From Candidatus Hebobacteria bacterium (GTDB taxonomy: Bacteria > Armatimonadota > Hebobacteria > Hebobacterales > Hebobacteraceae): a stretch of DNA of 5,115 bases. The stretch lies in assembly GCA_029821235.1 (NCBI GenBank), contig JALGTT010000130.1:1-5115 (forward strand), in the 5' to 3' direction. The notes under the pieces are model-generated. The model saw only the letters and a list, made by a program, of their open reading frames with translations, did no database searches and had not been told where the DNA came from. Positions 1 through 5,115 of the stretch are shown piece by piece (position 1 is the stretch's first letter; each line of letters starts with the position of its first letter). Position numbers and translations under genes: made by a program.

Positions 1-525
1 CTGGCGGCCAGACTCGGCATCGAGGAATCCGTGATCGCCTGCCCCCAACTCCCCCTCGCCCAGGCCGTGCAGGAGATGGACTCGGCCGACGTGCTGGTGG
101 TGATCAAGTTCGCCGACCCGGCCTACCAGTTCCAGATCCCGGGCAAGACGTTCCAGTACCTGGGCCGGGGGAAGCCCATTCTCGGCCTGATGGACGACTG
201 CGAGGCCGCCGACATCCTCCGGCGCTCCGGCCTGGGGACCATCGCCCGGCCCGGCGAGGTGGATGACATCGCCCGCTGCCTCGTCCACTACTGGCAGCAC
301 CGGGAGAGCCTCGCGGAACTGTACCGCCCGGACTGGAACTACATCCGGCAATTCTCGCGCGATCAGTTGGCGCAAGAACTGGACGCCTTGTTCGCCCACA
401 TCATCTCCAGCCGCCGGCAGCCTGCCGGCGGCCCGGAGCCCGCGCCGGGCCGCCCGCCCGGCGAAGCCGCGCCTCAGCCGGAGGGCGCGATCTCGCGCGG
501 AGACGGAATGAGGCTCACCCCATGA
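1..525 (+). CDS. GT-B fold (GT4-like) glycosyltransferase, C-terminal part, 5' end outside window
   Basis: Frame 1 is open from the first base, and the residues before the GTG at 31 (LAARLGIEES) fit the family, so the gene enters from upstream and GTG31 is not its start. The visible part is the nucleotide-sugar-binding C-terminal Rossmann half of a GT-B glycosyltransferase. It shows a strand reading SADVLVVIKF (about 79-108), then PGKTFQYLGRGKPIL (139-183), the usual 'PGK-hEYL-GKPhL' loop and helix of GT4-type enzymes, then DDCEAADILRRSGLG (193-237) and PGEVDDIARCL (250-282), the usual acidic sugar-diphosphate site and following helix. The domain ends near 405. The last ~40 residues are a Pro/Ala/Gly-rich, probably disordered tail. 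The enzyme presumably transfers a sugar from a nucleotide donor to a glycan intermediate in the cytoplasm or at the membrane; donor and acceptor are unknown. Its TGA overlaps the next start (ATGA). The fold call is firm; the exact family is less so. Confidence 0.85.
   Translation: MAARLGIEESVIACPQLPLAQAVQEMDSADVLVVIKFADPAYQFQIPGKTFQYLGRGKPILGLMDDCEAADILRRSGLGTIARPGEVDDIARCLVHYWQHRESLAELYRPDWNYIRQFSRDQLAQELDALFAHIISSRRQPAGGPEPAPGRPPGEAAPQPEGAISRGDGMRLTP
410..432. repeat. Perfect 10-bp inverted repeat (GC hairpin) inside the gene
   Basis: Bases 410-419 (GCCGCCGGCA) and 423-432 (TGCCGGCGGC) are exact reverse complements around the three-base loop GCC. The hairpin lies in frame exactly where the conserved glycosyltransferase domain ends and the Pro/Ala-rich tail begins. 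No T run follows, so it is not a classical intrinsic terminator. In DNA this GC-rich it may be chance, or it may be a small palindromic element or an RNA structure affecting decay or translation. Confidence 0.6.
510..525 (+). promoter_or_regulatory. Shine-Dalgarno plus ATGA stop/start overlap
   Basis: GAGG at 510-513 lies 8 bases before the ATG at 522. The upstream TGA (523-525) overlaps that ATG. This supports ATG522 as the start of the methyltransferase-kinase gene and suggests translational coupling to the glycosyltransferase before it. Confidence 0.7.
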
Positions 526-2696
526 CCGTAACCTACCGCGAATCCACTCCTCCCACCACCGGTTCCCTGGAACTGGCCTGCCCCCGCTGCCAGGCCCCTC
601 TCGTCCAGAAGGGGGAGACCTACCTGTGCACCTTCTGCGGGCCGCAGGGAACCCTCCGCGATGGAATTCCCAGTTTCGCCTCCCCGGATTTCTACTGGGG
701 GGAGATTCCCCGCGACGAGATGCAGCAGATCCTCGAAAAGGTGCGCCGACGCGGCTGGAGGCGGGCGGTGCACGAGGACCTGGCGAGGGAGTATCCCGAC
801 CGTTACCGCTATCTATTCTCCCCCCTGCGGGCCGACTGGTTCTACACCGGATGCGTCACCGGCCGCGGGCGCGCCCTGGACCTGGGGGCCGGCTGGGGCG
901 GGCTGTCGCTCCTGCTCTCCCGCCTCTTCGACCAGGTGGTGGCCGTGGAGGGAGTATGGGAGAGAGCCAGGTTCGCCTCCCTTCTCTTCGCCAACGAGGG
1001 GGCCGGCAATGCTCTGGCCATCCATGCGGATATGCATTCGCCTCCGCTTCCACCGGGCGCCTTCGATCTGGTGGTGATGAACGGGGTGCTCGAGTGGGCC
1101 GCGCTGGGCGGCCCCGAGGCCGATCCGGAGGCCGCCCAGCGCGCGTTGCTCGGCACCGCCCTCCGCATGCTGCGGCCCGGCGGATCCCTCTACCTGGGGA
1201 TCGAGAACCGCTTCGCCCTCATCTTCCTGCTGGGGGGGAGAGACCACGGCTCTCCCCGCTGGATGGGTGTCCTGCCCAGGCCCCTCGCTCGTTGGTATCG
1301 CTGGCTGGCGCGCCTCCCCGAGCGGCGGCCCCTCACCCACTCCCTCGCCGGATACCGGAGGCTGCTCCAGGAGTCGGGATTCCAGGTGGACGAGTGCTAC
1401 GCGGCCTTCCCCTCCTACAGTTACCCGCGGGTGCTGGTGCCGATGGCCGACCCCAGGCGGCTGGCGTGGGCGGCCAAACTCAGCCTCGACTGGCGCGGGG
1501 ATGGGCTCACCCTGGGCGCCCATCTCCTGCACAAACTCGCCTGCCGACCCGCGGTGTCCCGCCTGGCCTGTCCTCTCGCGGAGTCTCTCGTGATCTGGGC
1601 CCGCCGGCCGGCCCGCGCCGCCTCCCGCCCATGCCCCCACCCCGGCCTCCGCGCCAAACTGGTGGATCAGGTCATCAGCAGGTGGACCGATCTGGGCCTC
1701 GAAGCGCCCGCCCCATCAAGGCTCTCCATCGTCTCCACCTCCAGCAACTGGGGAATTGGCGGCAAAGTGTCCTGGTTCCTCTTTCCCCCGGGCGCGCGTC
1801 GGCCCACCCTCGTCGCCAGGATCTCCCGCACGCCCGACGACGGCGGGCGCACCGCCAACGAGCATCACGCCCTCACCTCGCTCTCGCAGTTCGGCCCCGA
1901 GATCTCCAACCACCTCCCGCGGGCGATGGCCCACTGGCAGATGGCCGGCCACAGCATCTCCCTGCAGCGATACGTGCCCGGGGAATCCCTGGCCCGGCAT
2001 CTCTGCCAGGGGCGCGCCTCCGCCGCCCTGGCCGCCGCGCTCGAGATGTGTCTGCCCTTCCTCGCGGCGCTCGCCTGGAACACGCGCCGGGAGGTCCGCC
2101 CCCTTCTCCGTCATCCCTTCGTCTCCTCACTCCTCGCCCGCGCGGAGAAGGCCCGTGCCGCGCCCGATTGCCCGGATTCCGCCGCCAAACTCATCGCCAA
2201 CCTGGTTCAGATGATCGAGGCCCAGGGCGAGGCCCCCGTGCCCGTCATCGCCCACCACGGTGACCTGAACGCGGCGGACATCCTCGTCTACGAGGGGCAC
2301 TTCTGGGTCACCGACTGGGAGTGGTTCACGCCGGAGGGATTGCCGTTTCTCGATCTGATCACCCTCGCCGCCTCGGCCGCCGCGCGCACCGGGTGGGCGG
2401 CCGCCAGGATGGTGCCGAGGATCATCCGCGCCCTGGTGGGAGATGAGGCCGGCCTCACTCCACCGCTCTCCTCGCGGGAGCGGGCCATCGGCCGCGAGTA
2501 CGCGCAAGCAGCGGAACTCACGGACGAGGTGCGCGTCCCTCTCGCCGCCTGCGCGCTGCTCCACGCCCTGCTCAAGGACCGCGAGGCCCGGTACTCCGGC
2601 AGCGCGGAGCCGCTCTCCGAGGACGGCCTCTGGGCGCGCGCGGCGCGGCCGCTGCTGGTCACCGCCGCGGCCGCGGAGAAGGGGGGCAGACCATGA
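522..2696 (+). CDS. Zinc ribbon - class I SAM methyltransferase - APH-type kinase-fold fusion protein
   Basis: A 724-residue, probably cytoplasmic protein with three parts. (a) Residues 18-52: a zinc ribbon with C20-x2-C23 and C36-x2-C39 followed by RDGIPSF, as in Trm112-like/UPF0434 modules. (b) About 110-365: a class I methyltransferase, with SAM motif I LDLGAGWGG (119-127), acidic E143 ending strand 2 (VVAVEG), motif IV FDLVVMNGVLEW (181-192), then IENRFALIFLLGG (227-239) and a C-terminal GYRRLLQESGF region usual for sugar or polysaccharide-locus methyltransferases. (c) About 375-705: an APH/choline-kinase-like domain with N-lobe strands (GGKVSWFLF, LVARISR), helix-C NEHHAL with E447, catalytic loop HGDLNAADILV (H579, D581) and metal loop VTDWEW (D598). 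Canonical Lys and Asn positions appear as R433 and D586, so phosphotransfer activity is uncertain. The methyltransferase call is firm. The substrate is unknown, but flanking glycosyltransferases point to a glycan. The order methyltransferase then kinase resembles WbdD, although no coiled coil is visible here. No signal peptide or membrane segment is seen. ATG522 is supported by GAGG 8 bases upstream and by the ATGA overlap. Confidence 0.88.
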   Translation: MTVTYRESTPPTTGSLELACPRCQAPLVQKGETYLCTFCGPQGTLRDGIPSFASPDFYWGEIPRDEMQQILEKVRRRGWRRAVHEDLAREYPDRYRYLFSPLRADWFYTGCVTGRGRALDLGAGWGGLSLLLSRLFDQVVAVEGVWERARFASLLFANEGAGNALAIHADMHSPPLPPGAFDLVVMNGVLEWAALGGPEADPEAAQRALLGTALRMLRPGGSLYLGIENRFALIFLLGGRDHGSPRWMGVLPRPLARWYRWLARLPERRPLTHSLAGYRRLLQESGFQVDECYAAFPSYSYPRVLVPMADPRRLAWAAKLSLDWRGDGLTLGAHLLHKLACRPAVSRLACPLAESLVIWARRPARAASRPCPHPGLRAKLVDQVISRWTDLGLEAPAPSRLSIVSTSSNWGIGGKVSWFLFPPGARRPTLVARISRTPDDGGRTANEHHALTSLSQFGPEISNHLPRAMAHWQMAGHSISLQRYVPGESLARHLCQGRASAALAAALEMCLPFLAALAWNTRREVRPLLRHPFVSSLLARAEKARAAPDCPDSAAKLIANLVQMIEAQGEAPVPVIAHHGDLNAADILVYEGHFWVTDWEWFTPEGLPFLDLITLAASAAARTGWAAARMVPRIIRALVGDEAGLTPPLSSRERAIGREYAQAAELTDEVRVPLAACALLHALLKDREARYSGSAEPLSEDGLWARAARPLLVTAAAAEKGGRP
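2675..2696 (+). promoter_or_regulatory. Shine-Dalgarno plus ATGA stop/start overlap
   Basis: GGAGAAGGGGGG at 2675-2686 is a strong purine-rich ribosome site 6 bases before ATG2693. That ATG shares bases with the TGA (2694-2696) of the preceding gene. This fixes the GT4 start and supports coupled translation. Confidence 0.72.
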
Positions 2697-3922
2697 GCGC
2701 GCCTCCCGCGACGCTCGGCACCCGCCCCGCCTCCCGCTCAGCGGACCGGCCGCGGCGCGTGCTGTTCGTCCACGGCACCCTGGAGATCGGCGGCGCCGAG
2801 CAGGTGCGGCTCACCCTGCTGGAACACCTCGACCGCACCCGCTACCAGGCGGCGGTGTGCTGCCTTCAGGCCGGAGGCCCCATCGCCCGGGAAGTGGCGG
2901 CCCTCGGCTATCCGGTACATGTGCTGGGCCATCGCGCCCACGCCCTCTCCCTTCCCACCCTCACCTCTCTTCGCCGGGTGATCAGGGAATGGCGGCCCCA
3001 CATCGTCCAGACCAGCCTCCCCAGGGCCAACTACTGGGGGCGCATCGCGGCCGCGCTGGAGTCCGCGCCGGTGGTGGTCGTGGAGGAGCACAGTGTGAGA
3101 GAGAACGCGGACTGGGCGAGGCCCGCGCTGGAGCGTTTCCTCGGCCCGCGCACCGACTGCGCGCTGGTCGTCTCTAACGCGGTCCTGCGCGCGGTGGCCG
3201 GTGCAGACCCCGCCTCCGCGCGGCGCAGGTCGGAGGTGATTCCAAATCCGGTCAACGCCCGCCGCCTCCGCCCCCTCCGACCGCCCCGCGAGGTCCGGGC
3301 CGAACTGGATCTGCCCAAGAGGGCGAGACTGGTGGTCCACGCGGGACGGATGGACGGCGCGCGCGGCTTGAAAGGGCAGGACATTCTCATCCAAGCCATC
3401 GCCCAACTGCCCCCCGGCTCCCCCGACATGATGTTCGCCCTCATCGGGGACGGCCCCGGCCGGCCGGCCCTGGAGAGCCTTGCCCGCGAACTCGGGGTTT
3501 CGGACCGGCTCCGTTTCCCCGGCTGGCGGAGGGACATCGCCGATTTCCTCGCCGCCGCCGATCTGTTCGCCTTCCCCTCCCGCCGGGAGGGGATGCCGGT
3601 CGCCCTCATGGAGGCGATGTGGATGGGATTGCCCATCATCGCCTCCGACCTGCCGGCCAACAGAGAGGTGTTGCAGGAAGGTGAATGCGGCCGCCTCGTG
3701 TCACCCGAGTCCCCCGCCGCGCTCGCCGCGGCCCTGGCGGAATTGGCGCGGGACCGGGAAACCGCACGCGGGCTGGCCGCCCGCGCCTGCGCCCACGCGC
3801 GGACACACTACTCACCGGAATGCTACGCGCGCGCGGTGACCGACCTCTGGGACCGACTGCTGGAGGAGAAGCAGCGCGATGCATCTGCCCGCGCGGTGCA
3901 GCCACAGGAGGACAGCCGATGA
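2693..3922 (+). CDS. GT4-family glycosyltransferase
   Basis: A complete 409-residue retaining GT-B glycosyltransferase, the normal length for GT4. After a ~20-residue basic lead, the N-terminal (acceptor) domain opens with RVLFVHGTLEIGGAEQV (22-38), the typical first strand and GGAE loop. The linker EVIPNPVNARRL is the usual 'VIPNGVD' turn before the donor domain. The donor domain shows VVHAGRMD with R219, K227 in GLKGQD (the basic pair that contacts the sugar-nucleotide phosphates), ALIGDGPGRPALESLA, the ADLFAFPSRREGMPVALMEA segment with E299 and E307 forming EX7E, and GLPIIASDLPANREVL. All key residues are present, so the enzyme should be active. It would transfer a sugar from a nucleotide donor to a lipid-linked or growing glycan on the cytoplasmic membrane face; sugar specificity cannot be read. 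The GR-to-K spacing is about three residues longer than usual. It overlaps both neighbours by four bases, placing it in the same operon. Confidence 0.95.
   Translation: MSAPPATLGTRPASRSADRPRRVLFVHGTLEIGGAEQVRLTLLEHLDRTRYQAAVCCLQAGGPIAREVAALGYPVHVLGHRAHALSLPTLTSLRRVIREWRPHIVQTSLPRANYWGRIAAALESAPVVVVEEHSVRENADWARPALERFLGPRTDCALVVSNAVLRAVAGADPASARRRSEVIPNPVNARRLRPLRPPREVRAELDLPKRARLVVHAGRMDGARGLKGQDILIQAIAQLPPGSPDMMFALIGDGPGRPALESLARELGVSDRLRFPGWRRDIADFLAAADLFAFPSRREGMPVALMEAMWMGLPIIASDLPANREVLQEGECGRLVSPESPAALAAALAELARDRETARGLAARACAHARTHYSPECYARAVTDLWDRLLEEKQRDASARAVQPQEDSR
3906..3922 (+). promoter_or_regulatory. Consensus Shine-Dalgarno plus ATGA overlap that sets the start of the membrane-protein gene
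   Basis: AGGAGG at 3906-3911 is a full-consensus ribosome site 7 bases before ATG3919, which overlaps the TGA (3920-3922) of the GT4 gene. This is the main evidence that translation enters frame 1 here, rather than the arginine- and proline-rich frame that is also open from 3879. Confidence 0.8.
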
Positions 3923-5115
3923 ACCGCCATCCCGCCCGGGCCGCGGGCCTCATCCTCGCCGTCATCGCACTCGTCGGAATCGGGTTTGGCCTATTGCTGC
4001 TCACGGAGGAGGGGGCCTCCGCCGCGGTCACCCTGCTGGCCCTGGGGGGAGGGGTCTTCCTTCTCCTCGCCTTCATCCCCGACCCCCGGCTGAGGAGCCG
4101 CCTCTGCCTCATGTTCGCGGCAGGCCTCGCCATCCGCGCCCTCGTCGCCCTCATCGTCTATCATTGGAACCCGTACTTCTTCAGCCTCGACCAGTGCGGC
4201 TACTTCCACCGGGGAGCCGAGATTGCGCTTCAATGGAGGCGAACGGGGGACTGGCCGTCTCTCTCCTGGCTGGCCGCCGGCCCCGGAAACCACTTCTCCG
4301 AGATGTGGGCCGTCCTCGCCTACTTCGTCGGCCCCAGCGAACTCGCGCTCCGCATGGCCACCAGTGTGCTGGGGGCTTATGGGGCCATCCGCACCTACCA
4401 GTTCGCGGCCGAGATGTTCGGGGAGCGCCGCGGCCAATGGGCCGGCTGGCTTGCCGCGCTCTGGCCCTCCCTGGTCATCTGGGCCGCCCAGGGGCTCCGC
4501 GAGCCGCTCATCATCCTCATGTGGTGCGAGGCCGGCATCGGGGTGGTGCGAATCTGCCGGGGCCGCGCCTGGCGCGGCATCTTCGGCCTCGCCGCCGGTC
4601 TCTACGGCCTCAGCCTGCTCCGCCCCTATGCCGCGGTGTGGGCCGCCGGGGGTGCTGGCCGCCGGCATTGCGGGGCTCGTGCTCCTGGTCGCCGGGCTCG
4701 GCTTCCTGGGGGCGGGGATGCTGGCGCACGCGGACCTCTCCCGGATCGCCATGCTCAGGGAGGGTTTCCAGGGGGGCGGCTCCTCCTTCGGAGCCTCCGC
4801 GGACATCTCCAGCCTCTCGGGTGCCATCGCCTACCTGCCCATCGGCCTTGCCTACTTCCTCCTCGCACCCTTCCCCTGGCAGGCGGGCAGCGCCCTCCAA
4901 CTCTCCACCATGATCGAGCAGCCGGTCTGGTATCTTCTCTTCGCCCTCAGCGTCAGCGGGGTGATCAGCGCGGTGCGCCGACACGGTGTCGAGGGGCTGA
5001 TCCCGGCCGCGTTCATCGTTCCCATCGCTCTCTTCTGCGGTCTGGTGATCTCCAACATCGGCACCGGCTACCGCGACCGCGCGCAACTCGCCCCCTTCGT
5101 CTTCCTCTATGTGGC
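3919..5115 (+). CDS. Polytopic membrane protein, probable GT-C/GT39-like glycosyltransferase; frameshifted near 4648, 3' end outside window
   Basis: From ATG3919, frame 1 gives 244 residues of membrane protein: hydrophobic segments at about 9-28, 36-53 and 62-81, SLDQCGYFHRGAEIA (89-103, an acidic residue in the first large loop as in GT-C enzymes), further hydrophobic stretches, LWPSLVIWAAQGLREPLIIL (181-200), and GLYGLSLLRPYAAVWAAG ending at 4650. After that, frame 1 turns into Arg/Gly/Pro-rich sequence, while frame 2 (from GTG4652) continues as membrane protein to the window edge: VLAAGIAGLVLLVAGLGFLG, a loop with SSFGASADISSLSGA, LPIGLAYFLLAPFPW, two more hydrophobic segments, and NIGTGYRDRAQLAPF. 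Reading both as one protein requires skipping one base (or 3n+1). The motifs on both sides recall one family of polysaccharide-locus integral membrane proteins annotated as GT39-like, which would use polyprenyl-phosphate sugars; this is recall, not a search. It may be a sequencing error, a real mutation or a programmed shift. Neither frame contains a stop before 5115. Confidence 0.75.
   Translation, partial: MNRHPARAAGLILAVIALVGIGFGLLLLTEEGASAAVTLLALGGGVFLLLAFIPDPRLRSRLCLMFAAGLAIRALVALIVYHWNPYFFSLDQCGYFHRGAEIALQWRRTGDWPSLSWLAAGPGNHFSEMWAVLAYFVGPSELALRMATSVLGAYGAIRTYQFAAEMFGERRGQWAGWLAALWPSLVIWAAQGLREPLIILMWCEAGIGVVRICRGRAWRGIFGLAAGLYGLSLLRPYAAVWAAGGAGRRHCGARAPGRRARLPGGGDAGARGPLPDRHAQGGFPGGRLLLRSLRGHLQPLGCHRLPAHRPCLLPPRTLPLAGGQRPPTLHHDRAAGLVSSLRPQRQRGDQRGAPTRCRGADPGRVHRSHRSLLRSGDLQHRHRLPRPRATRPLRLPLCG
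4641..4665 (+). repeat. 9-bp direct repeats with 16-base period, enclosing a G5 run, at the frame change
   Basis: GGCCGCCGG occurs at 4641-4649 and again at 4657-4665, a spacing of 16 bases (3n+1). The first copy runs into five G residues (4648-4652). Removing one G gives W-A-A-G-V-L-A-A-G-I. Removing one whole 16-base unit gives W-A-A-G-I-A-G. Either restores a continuous membrane-protein frame. Confidence 0.8.

Noticed and set aside
31..33. GTG as a start codon for a short 164-residue protein
   Set aside because: The frame is open to base 1 and the residues before it fit the glycosyltransferase. The protein would lack the N-terminal half of the GT-B fold, so the gene starts upstream of the window.
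410..432. Intrinsic transcription terminator
   Set aside because: The stem is strong but no T run follows, and the hairpin is inside a coding frame with the next gene coupled by an ATGA overlap.
813..1640. A 275-codon minus-strand open frame
   Set aside because: Antisense shadow of the methyltransferase domain; Gly/Glu/Pro-rich and motif-free.
626..2263. A 545-codon open frame on the plus strand within the methyltransferase-kinase gene
   Set aside because: It is Arg/Pro/Gly-rich without recognisable motifs. The overlapping frame has clear zinc-ribbon, SAM and kinase motifs. Long false frames are expected in DNA this GC-rich.
3991..4827. A 278-codon minus-strand open frame
   Set aside because: Shadow of the plus-strand membrane protein: acidic, low-complexity translation without motifs, arising from high G/C at third positions.
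3879..4913. A 344-codon open frame on the plus strand across the membrane-protein gene
   Set aside because: Its product is Arg/Pro-rich with no membrane segments or motifs and no good ribosome site, whereas frame 1 then frame 2 read as a coherent membrane protein.
1..5115. CRISPR arrays, tRNA or rRNA genes, insertion sequences, promoters or origins
   Set aside because: No regularly spaced repeats, RNA gene signatures, transposase motifs or non-coding intervals were seen; essentially every base is within one of the four genes.

Overview
This 5.1 kb window is high-GC bacterial DNA (roughly 70% GC by eye, with codon third positions almost always G or C). It is completely filled by four plus-strand genes. 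There is no non-coding stretch longer than a few bases, no RNA gene, no mobile element and no CRISPR array. The content is that of a cell-surface or exopolysaccharide biosynthesis cluster. The species cannot be named from the sequence; a high-GC environmental phylum (for example Chloroflexota, Actinomycetota or a candidate phylum) would fit, but this is only a guess.

Layout: (1) 1-525, the 3' end of a GT-B glycosyltransferase that enters from the left edge. (2) 522-2696, a 724-residue multidomain protein: a four-cysteine zinc ribbon (Trm112-like), a class I SAM methyltransferase, and an aminoglycoside-phosphotransferase (APH)-type kinase-fold domain. (3) 2693-3922, a complete GT4 glycosyltransferase with an intact EX7E motif. 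(4) 3919 to the right edge, a polytopic membrane protein resembling GT-C/GT39-type glycosyltransferases. It needs a frame change near 4641-4665 to be read as one protein, and it runs off the window.

All three gene junctions are 4-base ATGA overlaps, each with a purine-rich Shine-Dalgarno sequence in the preceding gene. The four genes are therefore probably one transcript with translational coupling. The likely division of labour is that the soluble GT4 enzymes add sugars to a lipid-linked glycan on the cytoplasmic side, the methyltransferase-kinase protein modifies the glycan or an intermediate, and the membrane protein transfers a sugar from a polyprenyl-phosphate donor or handles the glycan in the membrane. 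The substrates are unknown.

The points most worth a second look are: the zinc ribbon-methyltransferase-kinase fusion, whose domain order recalls the O-antigen chain terminator WbdD; two apparent substitutions at canonical kinase positions in that protein; and the frameshift in the last gene, which lies exactly at a G5 run inside a pair of 9-base direct repeats spaced 16 bases apart.
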